64,000 nucleotides of DNA from an uncultured Fretibacterium sp. (GCA_937915835.1 CALGHA010000011.1:1-64000); one strand, 5' to 3'; shown: positions 27,021-37,418, numbered from the stretch's first letter. Notes: a model not told the origin generated them from the sequence alone. A program made the numbers and translations.

Positions 27021-30000
27021 TTATGAACGTCTCTTGCGAAGGAATAACGGAGCCGCAAGTACTAATGCTAATGCACCAAATCCAGCATCGCATCCGCCGC
27101 CTGAACTGCCTACTGAGCCGTTGTTGACGTTAGCAACTGTTACAGATAACCTTGTTGTTGCTGTTTGGCCTTCTGCGTCAGTCGCCGTAATCGTTACTGT
27201 ATATTCGCCCTCTGCTGTCGGCTTAATCGTGGCTACTGCAGTCTCGCTATTGATGGTTACCCAATCAACTGATGCTGAGTAGCTGACGGCACCACTGGCG
27301 TTCTTCGTCTCAAGGTTGGCTGTAGTTTCCTGTCCAACCGTCATTGTGAACGTTAAAGGATCAGCCGTTACTGAGAACGTAGCTACGACTTCGTTGACCT
27401 TTACAGAAATCTCTACTTCGTCCTTATTGCCAGATCCATCGGTCGCCGTAATCGTTACCGTATAATCTCCTGCCGCTGTCGGAGCAAATGTCGCAACGTT
27501 GCCGCTGAAGGTTACCCATGTCTCAGAAGCAGTGTAGCTTACTGTGCCCTGAGCATTCGCAGGTGTGAGCGTTACTGTCGTTGTGCTGGCCGCATCAACC
27601 GTTACACTTGTCGGGTTAGCACTAATTGAGAACGGATTAGGTGTAGGAGCAGGATTGACTATTACAGTCGCTGTGTCGCTTGCTGTTGCACCTGCCGCAT
27701 CCGTAGCGTTAACCGTTACGGTGTAAGTTCCAGCCGCCGTTGCTGTGAGCGTCGCTGTGTCGCCCGTGAACGTTCCAACCGTAAGACCAGTCTTATCAAC
27801 AGTCGCTGTGTAAGTTACTGTGCCGCCTGTTGCTGCTCCGGTTGATTTTGCCGTCAATGTTCCAGTATCAGGAAGCGTGAACTCAGCATTGCCTACCGAG
27901 ATTGAGAACACATCACGCTGAGTTACTGTTACTGTCAATTTCGTTGTTCTGCCGTCTGCAGCCGTAAGCGTTACTACGATAGGAGCACCGGCAAGTGCCG
28001 CATCCGTCGGAGCCGCTGTTACAGTCGTTCCGTTGACTTTTACCCACTCTGTGTCTGATGATACAAGCGCAACACTGGCTGTTGCTGTTACTGTCTCGCC
28101 GACTTTAACTGTAAGAGCCGCAGGAGTTACGGTTATATCTTCCGGCGCAGCTGCTCCAGCATATGTTACCGGCCACTGATAGTTATACTCGTTGTCGTTG
28201 TCCTCAGCACCAAGAATGGATACAGTTGCTTTCGCTCCGTTAGCAAGGTCGCCTAATGGGCCTGCATACTTTACGCCGATAACGTTCTCTCCATCACGGT
28301 CGAGCATTGGCTTTAACCATAACGGCATGAATAAGCTGTCCTCATCATTAGCAACAGTTATTCTGCTCGGGAATTCCACCGTGTAGCCCTCTGCAACAAC
28401 ATCATGTGAACCAGTTGTCGGCGCAAGCTCAGCATAAGGAGGATCGAGATCTTCATCTTCTTCGTAAACTGTGACTCCAAATTCAAACGGGTCAGCTCCT
28501 GTACGAACTGTGTCCGTTACAGAAAGGATGAATTTCTGTTCGATGTCTTCGTCTTCCGTTGTATCGTAATTACGTCTTGCAATGCCCTCAACGATGAACA
28601 TATCGCCGGATTCTACAGTGTAAATTTCGCTCGTTACGTCTTCAGACTCAAAGCTCCATGCAATTTCGCCCTCATAGCCCTTTACCTGGAAGATTGCCGT
28701 GTATGTACGTCCGGCAATTGCGCCGTCAAAGTTATTGCTGACCTCGACGATTTCAAAATCGGGCTTCTTCACTAAGACTGCAAACTCAGCTTTAAGCGTT
28801 CCGACCGCGATTGTATAGTTGTACGTGCCTTCTGCAAGGTCCGCCGTAGCAAGTTTAAGCTCGATCGTTCCGTTGCCGGTAACTTTTCCGCTCATCGCTG
28901 CAAATTTCGGTGCGTCGTCAATCGCCGTAACTGTCCAGTTTCTAACCTCATCCTCATCGCCGTATACAACGCTTACTTTGACTGTTCCCTCTTCAGGAAT
29001 TGTCATCGTCGTCGTCGGGGCAACTTCAAGATGAAGAGCAACTACGTTAATCCTGAACGTGTAGAGCTTATGATTGCTCGTTAATGCATTGTCGCCCTCA
29101 TAAGCAAGAATGCTGAAGTCGTACGTCCCGGGCTCAACTCCCGTAAGATCTCCGGTCTGATATGCAATCGTTGATCCGTTGCCGTAGAAACCGAGCCAGT
29201 CAGGAAGATCATAGCCGAGAAGGTGAACATCTCTGCTCAAAACATCTTCAGGAATATCATAAACGCCGCTTACAGAATCGCCGTTGATTACTACCGTGTT
29301 GTTAAGTGTCGTAGCAGGGATCGTGTCATCAGGGCTCATTGCCGCATGAAGCGTGAAGTTGACAGGTACAGTGATAATCGTTCCGTAGCCGTCAGATCTT
29401 ACTCCCTTGATTGAAACTCCCTTGATTGCGTCAAACTTTGTTCCAGTATTGCCGAGCAAAGTCGATGAAAGGCTCACGATTACGCCGTTTCCGTCAGGTG
29501 TAATCGTAAAATCACCCGTTATGTCGCTTGATTTCGTCGTTCTGCTCAGATAATCGCCGTCGAAGAGTACTGCATCAATTGTGCCTACCTTTGCTTCTCT
29601 GCTATTTGCATCAGGCATGAAGTAATCGGTCGTGATTGTGCCGTCGTTCCAGACATAGCCGTTCTCCGTGTAGACAGGAGCCGCCGCCGTCTCGTATGTG
29701 GCCTTCCTTACACCGTCAACCTTAAACTTTACAGTTGCAGCCCTGCCGACTGTGAAGTCCGTCTCGTCAACTGCTTCAGTCTCAGCAGTGCTCCACTGAA
29801 GACCCTGCGCAGGAGGAGTTACTCCCTCACGAATGAATGTATAAATCTTAAAGCCGGGAACTACATCGTCAGCAAAATCTACACGACTACCGCCAAGTAT
29901 CGCAGTCGCTATAAGCGCTAACTGTACATCTACGGGGTTATCGCCAGTGTATGACGTTCCAATAAGTCTTATATACTGCTCGCCGAAAGTTACGTCAACT

Positions 30001-32912
30001 TCAGCTCTAAGAGTTATGTCATCTCTGACAAGAGTTTCTGATAAAGCAGTCTCATCGAGAACATTGCTGACTCTCCACTGTGAACCGTCTGAATATGTCG
30101 CAAAGTACGGTCTTAACCTAAATGTATGCTTTACACCATCAAGGTCAATATAGTAACGGGTCGTATTTCCGTCTGCTTGGGTATTTAAGGTGATTTCCTC
30201 GCCTCTGTAGATAACCTTGAACGGGATCTTTATAGCGAAGTTATGACCGTCACCAAGTCCGAACTCCTCGCCGCCTCTGATGAATGACCCGCTTCCAAGT
30301 GTTAAGATAGCAAGTTCTTTTCTTTCTTCGACCGTAACACCATTAGGATCTGCATTTGCTGAAGGGATACGGAACCTGAAAATAGGATTATTGACAGTTG
30401 CGAAACCATCTTCATAATTTCTATCCTCTGTTGTACCCAGCATCTTGAAACGCTCGCCGATCGTAGTAAATCCGTAGCCGTCAAAAATATCAAGATCTGG
30501 TTTCGCTCTCACCATTATATTACCAGGATAAACTCCAAAGGCATCCTTTGAAAGCGTAATATCTCCTGTAACGTTGACTGAATACTCGCCGCCTTCATTT
30601 GTAACGCGGTTTCTCTTGCCAATCTGAGTTGTGAATGAGCTGTAGTTCTGCAGTGCGTCATCGTTAATTATACCGGCATCGTTAAACCAATAATCTTTAG
30701 GATAAATACCATCAATAAAATCATCATCCCAAGCAGGTACAGGATTAGTGCTTCCCGCGAATGTTAAATGTCCGTCAATCGTTGCTCCTCTGGTGATCTC
30801 AAGTTTTACATCTCCCTCAGCATACAGGCTGTTTTTGTGAGCTAACGGGAAATACTCTCCATTACCAGTGAATTTGACATCAGAATCCTCCTTGATGATA
30901 ACCTGATGGAATTTGTTATTAAAATCAGCCTCAACTCCATCACCTTTTATATCGCCGCTAAATGTGACTCTCGAAGGATAAGTTGTCTCAACACTGAACG
31001 CACGAATACCATTATCAGGAACTACGTATCTGGTCGGGAAGTCCTTATTCTCGCCTTTGTTCGCGTATATATTAACATCGCTCAAAAGTATATCGGAATT
31101 TGTAGCTGCTGTAATCTTCGCCATGTGATCAGCTACGGGGTTTCCTGTACCGTCAATCTTTAAGCCCGTAAAGTCTACTCTGCTGTTCTCCATAAAATGG
31201 AGATTACCGACTGTTAAAGCAGCATTAGCAGTAGCGTAAACTATCTGTCCGTTTGCGTCTACGTTCACTGCACCGGGTCTATGGCCTCTAAGCCAGATGC
31301 TTCCTACAGTGTCGTTCTCCATCGTATCGCCGCTGACGTTCAAAGTCGCAGGGCCGTAAACGATCAAGTTATCAATCGTAACATCTGCGCTTCTAAAAAT
31401 TTGGTGAGAGAAAGGCCTATCGGTGGCATTCGTAGAATAAAGTCCTACGTTGCCTTTCGTACCGTTAATCGTTCCCTCGAAATCAATGTAATTATCAGCA
31501 ACCGAGTCCGTTAAAACAAGTACGGCTTTGTCCTCAATATTAGGAGAAGCAGTGTTGTTGATTGTGATTGTGCCTTCACCGGTGATCTTAGAGACTGCCA
31601 AAACACCATTATCAACTATGGCATTTCCACCTGATTTAACATCAAGAGTAATATTCTTAGTGTCAATCCTCATGCCGTTGTCTTTAGCGATATAAGGCTC
31701 GTAAGGATAAATTTCAGCGGTGCCTTTGTAAATAGCATGATCTTCGAACCTTGTCGTGCCGTTAACTACAAACGTGAACGTTACGTCATCATTTTGCTCA
31801 ATCGACTTTTTACCAAGCTGAAGCTCTGCGCCTGAAGCAACAGTAATTGAAGGCGTTTCTCCGGGCGACCATGTCGGAGAACCTGCAAGTCTAAGTATAC
31901 CCTTAGCAACGTTCAGACTTAACACTGAATCATCAAGAGCATTCTTAGATACCAAAGTTAATTTTCCGTCTCCGGTTTTTGTTACTTTGGAGTCATCATC
32001 GTCATCATGCGGAAGAATTTGACCTCTAAGCACAAGATTTCTGAGTACATTAAGATTGCCGCCTGCCTTGAGTTCTGCTCCGTCAAGGTCGTGAGTTCCC
32101 TCAGGAATATCAAATGTAAGAATTGAAGGTGAAGGATTATCGTCATCTGGTGGCAAAAGCTCAATAGTAAGCTCAGAACCTCTTAATGCCCAACCGTTTC
32201 TTACGACCAATTCGCCGCCTTGATAAACTGTATATGTAGAAGCACCATTAACAAAGCCTGAAGGTTTCAGGAAAGCCGGATCTTCGGGATCATCGTAAAC
32301 TGAAGCCCACTCATCGAGAACAACTTTTCCGTCTTTATTAACCGTAATATCAACTGCTCCACCACCTGCATCGACACCTTCAGCCTCATTAGCTCTGAAC
32401 GGAGCGTTGATAATGAGGTCATTGCCTGCATTAACTTCAAACTCCTTATCAGCATCAAGAAGAATAGCTGAGTTTGTTCCGCTCTTACTAATTGTGAACT
32501 CTACCCTGTTACTAGCTCCAACATCATTGAGAACTCCCTTAGAGTTGAAAGTCTTCGTCGGCCAAGTAATAACAAAAGCACCGTATGTACCATAACCAGG
32601 ATTATCATTAGGTGTCGGAACAGGGAGTCTTAATTCAGCCTTCTTTGTACCATCTTTAAGCGTAATCTTCTCAATGGTAACTGGACCATTAGCTGTTAAG
32701 GCAGCAGGAAAATAAAAAATTGCATCTCCGCTAATCGTCAATTCCTCTTCACCTTCCGTACTGTCGTCGTATACAGCATAAGGCCCCTTTTTGTCCTCAG
32801 GTTCTTCTTTTACAATTGCGACTTCACTAAGAGCTGCAAGCGATGAAGCGGCCGCAATGAGTACCATAAGGACAGAGAGAAGAAATACTCGTAAACTTTT
32901 ATTCAAAACCAT
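27021..32912 (-). CDS. Giant secreted surface protein with beta-helix-like body, Ig-like repeats and Synergist-CTERM
   Basis: A 1963-residue exported protein. Residues 1-30 form a signal peptide (MVLNKSLRVFLLSVLMVLIAAASSLA). Roughly residues 40-900 are repetitive, beta-strand-rich and low in cysteine, like passenger domains of adhesins (phrases such as GTITINNTASPN and VTKTGDGKLTLVSKNA). The C-terminal 600 residues hold Ig-like modules; the last three or four, about 90 residues each, share TVTITATDxxG strands and a following VxVxVN strand. The end is SSGGGCDAGFGALALVL, hydrophobic residues and RKRRS: the Synergist-CTERM pattern for sorting to the envelope. The ATG at 32912 has AAGGAGG close by. 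An adhesin or matrix role is likely but inferred. No protease or ligand-binding motif is visible. Confidence 0.85.
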   Translation of the reverse strand: MVLNKSLRVFLLSVLMVLIAAASSLAALSEVAIVKEEPEDKKGPYAVYDDSTEGEEELTISGDAIFYFPAALTANGPVTIEKITLKDGTKKAELRLPVPTPNDNPGYGTYGAFVITWPTKTFNSKGVLNDVGASNRVEFTISKSGTNSAILLDADKEFEVNAGNDLIINAPFRANEAEGVDAGGGAVDITVNKDGKVVLDEWASVYDDPEDPAFLKPSGFVNGASTYTVYQGGELVVRNGWALRGSELTIELLPPDDDNPSPSILTFDIPEGTHDLDGAELKAGGNLNVLRNLVLRGQILPHDDDDDSKVTKTGDGKLTLVSKNALDDSVLSLNVAKGILRLAGSPTWSPGETPSITVASGAELQLGKKSIEQNDDVTFTFVVNGTTRFEDHAIYKGTAEIYPYEPYIAKDNGMRIDTKNITLDVKSGGNAIVDNGVLAVSKITGEGTITINNTASPNIEDKAVLVLTDSVADNYIDFEGTINGTKGNVGLYSTNATDRPFSHQIFRSADVTIDNLIVYGPATLNVSGDTMENDTVGSIWLRGHRPGAVNVDANGQIVYATANAALTVGNLHFMENSRVDFTGLKIDGTGNPVADHMAKITAATNSDILLSDVNIYANKGENKDFPTRYVVPDNGIRAFSVETTYPSRVTFSGDIKGDGVEADFNNKFHQVIIKEDSDVKFTGNGEYFPLAHKNSLYAEGDVKLEITRGATIDGHLTFAGSTNPVPAWDDDFIDGIYPKDYWFNDAGIINDDALQNYSSFTTQIGKRNRVTNEGGEYSVNVTGDITLSKDAFGVYPGNIMVRAKPDLDIFDGYGFTTIGERFKMLGTTEDRNYEDGFATVNNPIFRFRIPSANADPNGVTVEERKELAILTLGSGSFIRGGEEFGLGDGHNFAIKIPFKVIYRGEEITLNTQADGNTTRYYIDLDGVKHTFRLRPYFATYSDGSQWRVSNVLDETALSETLVRDDITLRAEVDVTFGEQYIRLIGTSYTGDNPVDVQLALIATAILGGSRVDFADDVVPGFKIYTFIREGVTPPAQGLQWSTAETEAVDETDFTVGRAATVKFKVDGVRKATYETAAAPVYTENGYVWNDGTITTDYFMPDANSREAKVGTIDAVLFDGDYLSRTTKSSDITGDFTITPDGNGVIVSLSSTLLGNTGTKFDAIKGVSIKGVRSDGYGTIITVPVNFTLHAAMSPDDTIPATTLNNTVVINGDSVSGVYDIPEDVLSRDVHLLGYDLPDWLGFYGNGSTIAYQTGDLTGVEPGTYDFSILAYEGDNALTSNHKLYTFRINVVALHLEVAPTTTMTIPEEGTVKVSVVYGDEDEVRNWTVTAIDDAPKFAAMSGKVTGNGTIELKLATADLAEGTYNYTIAVGTLKAEFAVLVKKPDFEIVEVSNNFDGAIAGRTYTAIFQVKGYEGEIAWSFESEDVTSEIYTVESGDMFIVEGIARRNYDTTEDEDIEQKFILSVTDTVRTGADPFEFGVTVYEEDEDLDPPYAELAPTTGSHDVVAEGYTVEFPSRITVANDEDSLFMPLWLKPMLDRDGENVIGVKYAGPLGDLANGAKATVSILGAEDNDNEYNYQWPVTYAGAAAPEDITVTPAALTVKVGETVTATASVALVSSDTEWVKVNGTTVTAAPTDAALAGAPIVVTLTAADGRTTKLTVTVTQRDVFSISVGNAEFTLPDTGTLTAKSTGAATGGTVTYTATVDKTGLTVGTFTGDTATLTATAAGTYTVTVNATDAAGATASDTATVIVNPAPTPNPFSISANPTSVTVDAASTTTVTLTPANAQGTVSYTASETWVTFSGNVATFAPTAAGDYTVTITATDGSGNKDEVEISVKVNEVVATFSVTADPLTFTMTVGQETTANLETKNASGAVSYSASVDWVTINSETAVATIKPTAEGEYTVTITATDAEGQTATTRLSVTVANVNNGSVGSSGGGCDAGFGALALVLAAPLFLRKRRS

Positions 32913-33402
32913 TTTCCTCCTTCCAAATAAAACCACTCCACATGAAATTACACAAATTATTCCATGTGAACAAACAATAAACGCGCGCCCGCAATTTCGA
33001 CATGCGAGCAAAATCTAGTTCTCTACCGTTATCCTTCCCACTGATAACGTGCGGCAAAACTCCAGCCATTCTTACACGAAGCCGCCGCAAGCAGTCTGTT
33101 TCCTTCCCTTATCAGAGCAGACCGCAAACGTAAAACTTTGTTCATGAAAACCGCAGCGTTACTCAATTTAAGCACCCCCTAAATGAAAATTACATCCCTG
33201 AAGAAATTTAAGGCTGTCCCTCGACGCACCCGGGATGTCATAAAGAAATTCGGCAGAAGACACGCAGAATTTAGAACAGCTCTAGAAGTCTGGGTACGCC
33301 GTTACGTTGAGAATTATACACGTAAAACCACTCAAAACGCAATACTTAATTTTTACCGCGCAAATTTTTGTATTATATGCAAAGAGGAGGCGATAAAAAT
33401 TT
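32913..33402 (-). promoter_or_regulatory. 490-bp intergenic stretch: leader of the surface protein with RNA-like inverted repeats
   Basis: No gene is convincing here. On the minus strand a nested fold can be drawn: outer CTGATAA (33115-33109) with TTATCAG (33047-33041), and inner TGCGGC (33089-33084) with GCCGCA (33055-33050). A hairpin of CACATG with CATGTG (32968-32939) sits just before the ribosome site of the surface protein. The part right of 33180 has only short, arginine-rich frames without ribosome sites and the leader of tmcAL. The fold does not match a riboswitch class that I recognise. Confidence 0.35.
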
Positions 33403-34533
33403 TTGACGGGGATAATAGCAGAATTTAACCCTTTACACAAGGGCCATGAAAAATTAATCAGGTTCGCGAAATCTGACGGAATAATAGTAATTTTATCAGG
33501 AAATTTCACACAAAGAGGAAGTCCGGCGATTGTCGACAAATTTTTTCGGGCTGAATTGGCCGTGAAGGCTGGGGCAGATTTGGTGCTTGAGCTTCCGTTT
33601 GTTTATGCGTGTTCGGCTGGTCAGGATTTCGCACGAGGGGCAACCGAAATTCTCGGACGCTTGGGCTTTGTTGACACTCTCGCGTTCGGAATGGAGGAGC
33701 CGGAGTTTGACTTCATGCCTCTTGTTGATGTCATGTTGAACGAGAACGAGGATTATAAACTATTTTTGCGTGAGGAACTTGACAAGGGAGCTTCATTCAC
33801 GAAGGCTAACTCTCTTTCGCTGGAGAAAATTTTACCGGGAAGCCGTGAATTTCTCGTGAAGCCTAATAACCTTCTGGCTCTGTCATATATTCTTGAGGTC
33901 AAGCGGAATAATTATAATATGAAGATTATGAAGCTGAGACGTTCGGGGAATTTTCGGAGTAAGGATATTCGGGAAAATCTGAATGACGAAAAATTTCTTG
34001 ACATGCTGCCGGAATATTCACGAGAGATGATTTGTTCGTGTGAGAGATTAAGCGATGAAAGTAAATTATGGCCGTTGTTGCAGAATATTTTTCTCAGGAG
34101 CCGAGCTGAAGACTTGCGAAGAATTTACGGGATTGATGAGGGCATCGAGGGATTATTCTTGCGCAACTGGAGAAGCTCTCAGGGATTTGATGACTTTATC
34201 GGCCGGTGTGTGTGTGCAAGATATACGCGTGCTCATATTCGCCGGAGATTGATTTACATTTTGCTGGGGCTTGACAGATGGGAAATTTGGGGAGCATTGA
34301 GGCGTGAAATTCCTTACGTGAGAGTTTTAGCCTTTAATGAACGCGGCCGGGAAATTCTGAGACGACACGGGAAAAACTCAGACATAAGGATTATCACGAG
34401 GCTGTCAGAAGCTAAGACACGAGACGAGAAATTTTTTGCTCAGATTGAGTTCAAGGCTTCGGAGCTATACGAATTATTAATGAAGGAACCTGACATGAAA
34501 CGAGAAAGTCATAGAGTGCTACAATTCCCCTAA
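33403..34533 (+). CDS. tmcAL: tRNA(Met) cytidine acetate ligase
   Basis: A 376-residue nucleotidyltransferase-fold enzyme that acetylates the wobble cytidine of elongator tRNA-Met using acetate and ATP. The N terminus has GIIAEFNPLHKGHEKLI (HxGH-type ATP site) and LSGNFTQRGSPAIVDKFFRAELAVKAGADLVLELP, both hallmarks of the family (former DUF795). The start is a TTG at 33403 with AGAGGAGG upstream; no ATG fits. It begins a plus-strand run of housekeeping genes. Confidence 0.93.
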   Translation: MTGIIAEFNPLHKGHEKLIRFAKSDGIIVILSGNFTQRGSPAIVDKFFRAELAVKAGADLVLELPFVYACSAGQDFARGATEILGRLGFVDTLAFGMEEPEFDFMPLVDVMLNENEDYKLFLREELDKGASFTKANSLSLEKILPGSREFLVKPNNLLALSYILEVKRNNYNMKIMKLRRSGNFRSKDIRENLNDEKFLDMLPEYSREMICSCERLSDESKLWPLLQNIFLRSRAEDLRRIYGIDEGIEGLFLRNWRSSQGFDDFIGRCVCARYTRAHIRRRLIYILLGLDRWEIWGALRREIPYVRVLAFNERGREILRRHGKNSDIRIITRLSEAKTRDEKFFAQIEFKASELYELLMKEPDMKRESHRVLQFP

Positions 34534-34562
34534 ATTTTTATTCAAGGAGAGATTTTTTCTTT

Positions 34563-36425
34563 ATGACACGAAAACTTTTCACAGGAATTTTTTTACTCGC
34601 AATTCTAGGACTTTCATGCTGGGGATTATGGCCGAGATTTCAGGTTGAACAGATGAATAATAACGTCTCAATTGTCGTAGATTATCGGGAAATCGTAACG
34701 CTGGCGAAAAATTCGGGCTTGACGGTTGATGAAGCTATTGACATTTTAAAGCATAACGGATTAACCGGCTTAATGGTCAGTGAGCTTATCGGCGATAACG
34801 CAGACAAAGGAATTGGCCACGCTGAACTGAGAAAAGCGTCTGATCCCGAACGAGGTACAGAAGGTACGATATTCTCAATTATTCCGAACAGTCCTCATAA
34901 AGATTTGCTCAATGAATGGCTGAGAGTGAGATTTGCGGTTTCAGGCGACAGGAAAACGGGGCCTTTGTTCCTTCCGATGCCTTCAAACATGTTACGAAGT
35001 TCCGGAGTGATCCCGGACATTGACGGACTTGACGCGGCGAAAAAAGCGGGCTTGAAGATTTATTATCGTCCTGCACCTTCTCCAGGCCATTTATCGGACC
35101 GGGCGGCTGTTATGCTCAGAAAAGTTCATGAGATGTATCATGTCGATGTTTTTACGCCTTCAGGTGAATACGTCTCAGGTTATCCGGATGTGAGTGCGCT
35201 TGCTAATGTCGCTAAAGATTGCAATATTCCGGTTGCTAAGGTCGAATTTTCGCGTCAATTGGGAGAACCTCAGCTTAACGCCCAAGTTTTGCCCCGAATA
35301 ATCCCGTTACACAGCGTTACGAATGAAGAGATGACCTCACGAAGGATTACGCGTGCGGCTTTACGAGACAGATTGATACGAGCGGCCGTTGAACGTTCAA
35401 TAAGATTATTATTGCTCAGGACGGCTCCGGCTAACACGTCAAGTTTCAAGTTTAACGATTTTGCCGAAGAAGTAAGATTATTAGGCGAGGGCTTGAAGTC
35501 TCACGGGTTTAATCTTGCCTGGCCCGGCAATGTTTACTCGTCTCGTAAACTCAGTGCTAATATTTTCGCGGCTCTAGCAATGTCTGGAATTTTGATGTTC
35601 TCGGTTTATTGCTATCTTGTGAGAATGGGAATGAGTAATAATATGAAGAATGCTGTAACTTTTGCGATTTCCGGAGTAATTCTCGCGTTGGCTATGCTGA
35701 AAGTTGCGATAATAGCGAGATTGGCCGGAGCATTAACGGCACCGATGATTGCTGTAGAAGCGTCGTTGCTGGCGATGGACGACGGAAGGAGCCGAAAAAT
35801 TATTCCTGCGTTTATCTTTGCGATTGTCGGCGGACTTGCTCTAGCTTCGTTCTTCAGCACAGCGGCTTACATGCTCAGGCTAAACACGTTTTCGGGCGTA
35901 AAGCTCACGTTAGTTCTGCCTCCGTTGCTTGTACTCGTTCATGACCTGAAAAATCGAATTCATCCGGAGTCAGTAATGCAATTCTTCTCACGTCCTCCAT
36001 TATGGGGGGAAATTTTCGTCGTCGGAGCATTGCTTGCAGGCGTGGGATTTATCGTGTTCAGGAGCGATAACGTCGCGAACATCTCAAATCTCGAAAACTC
36101 AATGCGTGAAACTCTTGAACGTTTATTAATCGCTAGACCTCGAAGCCGAGAAGTCTTCATAGGTTATCCGTCAATTTTATTGCTGGGCTTTCTCGTGAGG
36201 AACAATTATTTTGCGAATTACCGGGAAATTTTCAGGATTGGCGCGGCTCTGGGGTTTTCGTCGGTGATTAACAGCTTCTGCCATTTCCATACACCTTTAG
36301 CATTAATTTTACTTCGAGAGTTTAACGGTTTATGGACTGGCTTAATCGTCGGAATTATTCTTGTTGGGTTAATCAAGTTCGTGTTAATCCCAATCTTGAA
36401 ACTTTTGCGGCCAATAATCTCATGA
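34563..36425 (+). CDS. DUF5693 family membrane protein
   Basis: A 620-residue protein. It has an N-terminal membrane anchor (residues 5-25), a soluble part (about 35-325: VSIVVDYREIVTLAKNSGLTVDEAIDILKHNGLTGLMVSE) and about eight to ten membrane segments in the C-terminal half. This arrangement is typical of DUF5693, a family usually found next to csaB in Synergistota and some Firmicutes. Function is unknown; the context suggests a role in assembly of cell-surface polymers. It lies 63 bp before csaB, with palindrome copy 3 between them. Confidence 0.8.
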   Translation: MTRKLFTGIFLLAILGLSCWGLWPRFQVEQMNNNVSIVVDYREIVTLAKNSGLTVDEAIDILKHNGLTGLMVSELIGDNADKGIGHAELRKASDPERGTEGTIFSIIPNSPHKDLLNEWLRVRFAVSGDRKTGPLFLPMPSNMLRSSGVIPDIDGLDAAKKAGLKIYYRPAPSPGHLSDRAAVMLRKVHEMYHVDVFTPSGEYVSGYPDVSALANVAKDCNIPVAKVEFSRQLGEPQLNAQVLPRIIPLHSVTNEEMTSRRITRAALRDRLIRAAVERSIRLLLLRTAPANTSSFKFNDFAEEVRLLGEGLKSHGFNLAWPGNVYSSRKLSANIFAALAMSGILMFSVYCYLVRMGMSNNMKNAVTFAISGVILALAMLKVAIIARLAGALTAPMIAVEASLLAMDDGRSRKIIPAFIFAIVGGLALASFFSTAAYMLRLNTFSGVKLTLVLPPLLVLVHDLKNRIHPESVMQFFSRPPLWGEIFVVGALLAGVGFIVFRSDNVANISNLENSMRETLERLLIARPRSREVFIGYPSILLLGFLVRNNYFANYREIFRIGAALGFSSVINSFCHFHTPLALILLREFNGLWTGLIVGIILVGLIKFVLIPILKLLRPIIS

Positions 36426-36445
36426 GAAATTTTTTCACGAACAGC

Positions 36446-36467
36446 AAAATATAACACGTTCTATTTT
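36446..36467. repeat. 22-bp near-palindrome, copy 3 of 4
   Basis: Arms AAAATA-T-AAC and GTT-C-TATTTT around AC; 20 bp after the DUF5693 stop codon and 21 bp before the csaB ATG. Confidence 0.7.
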
Positions 36468-36488
36468 TACGTTGAGAAAATTTATATC

Positions 36489-37418
36489 ATGAGAAAATTC
36501 AAAGCGGCATTATTGGGATATTACGGCTTCGGAAATTTAGGCGACGAATTATTATTGCAGGCATGTATCGACATTCTAGAGAGGAACGGGATTAAGCGTG
36601 AAGAAGTACTTGTGCTCTCGAATAATCCCGAAGAGACGGCTAAAACTTTTCATGTCAAGTCAATAAATCGCTGGAAATATCGTGAGGTCATGAGCGCTTT
36701 TCGTGAGACTGAGACGTTAATACTCGGCGGCGGCGGATTGTTTCAGGACGTTACGAGCTTGAAGTCCTGCGTGTGGTACTGGGGAATTATGAGACTTGCG
36801 AAATTTTTAGGCGTTAAGCTCTCAGCTTGGGGACAATCAATCGGGCCTCTGAACTCGAAAGTGTCAAAATTTTTTGCTGGCGACGCGTTGAGATTATGCG
36901 GAAAAATCCACGTCAGAGATGATAACTCGTTGAAATTGGCCGGAGCTTTGGGCTGTAAGAAAGTCATAAAGGGAAATGATTTAGTCCTGACATTGAAGCC
37001 TGAAAAATTCACGTCTCAGAAAAAATTCATGCTCGTAAATCTCAGGCCCTGTGCTCAGCTTGAAAAGTTTGTGAAAGTCTTGAAGCCTCATGTTGATAAT
37101 GAAGCTGTCGGAGCTGCATTATCCCCCGAAGATGAAGGGCCTTTGAGCTTGTTGGGACTTGACAGGATTATTCGAGTGAGAAATTTTCAGGAGGCCGGAG
37201 CCTTATGGTCTGGAGCGTCTTGTGCTGTCGGAATGCGTTTACATTTCGGCGTATTGTCGCGAATTTTCAGGACACCTTTAGCATTAATGCCTTATGACGT
37301 GAAAGTCTCAGAATTTGCGAAAAGTTCAAACGTTCCGTGCATAGTTGATGAGTGGCGTGAACCCGTTATGCCTCGTGAAATTCCTGAAGACGTATGCGGT
37401 GAAATTCTCTCACTGTGA
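36489..37418 (+). CDS. csaB: Polysaccharide pyruvyl transferase CsaB
   Basis: A 309-residue enzyme that adds pyruvate ketals to cell-wall-linked glycans. In S-layer bacteria this creates the docking site for SLH domains. Landmarks: LGYYGFGNLGDELLLQA at the N terminus, LILGGGGLFQDVTS near residue 78, AWGQSIGPL near 118 and GMRLHFGVLSRIF near 250. The product could anchor SLH-type outer-membrane or S-layer proteins, but no SLH protein is in the window. The ribosome site is weak. RelA/SpoT-like gene follows after 12 bp. Confidence 0.9.
   Translation: MRKFKAALLGYYGFGNLGDELLLQACIDILERNGIKREEVLVLSNNPEETAKTFHVKSINRWKYREVMSAFRETETLILGGGGLFQDVTSLKSCVWYWGIMRLAKFLGVKLSAWGQSIGPLNSKVSKFFAGDALRLCGKIHVRDDNSLKLAGALGCKKVIKGNDLVLTLKPEKFTSQKKFMLVNLRPCAQLEKFVKVLKPHVDNEAVGAALSPEDEGPLSLLGLDRIIRVRNFQEAGALWSGASCAVGMRLHFGVLSRIFRTPLALMPYDVKVSEFAKSSNVPCIVDEWREPVMPREIPEDVCGEILSL

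Noticed and set aside
27100..28100. Regularly spaced repeats that might be a CRISPR array
   Set aside because: They are in-frame Ig-like modules of the surface protein, with about 270-base periodicity and degenerate sequence, not short identical repeats with spacers.
33030..33147. Minus-strand 39-codon frame beginning MNKVLRLRSALIREG
   Set aside because: No ribosome site and it coincides with the inverted repeats, so an RNA role seems more likely than a peptide.
33183..33428. Plus-strand 81-codon frame with a HigB-like flavour (MKITSLKKFK...)
   Set aside because: No ribosome site, overlaps the tmcAL start, and similarity to HigB toxins is confined to basic residues; no antitoxin gene.
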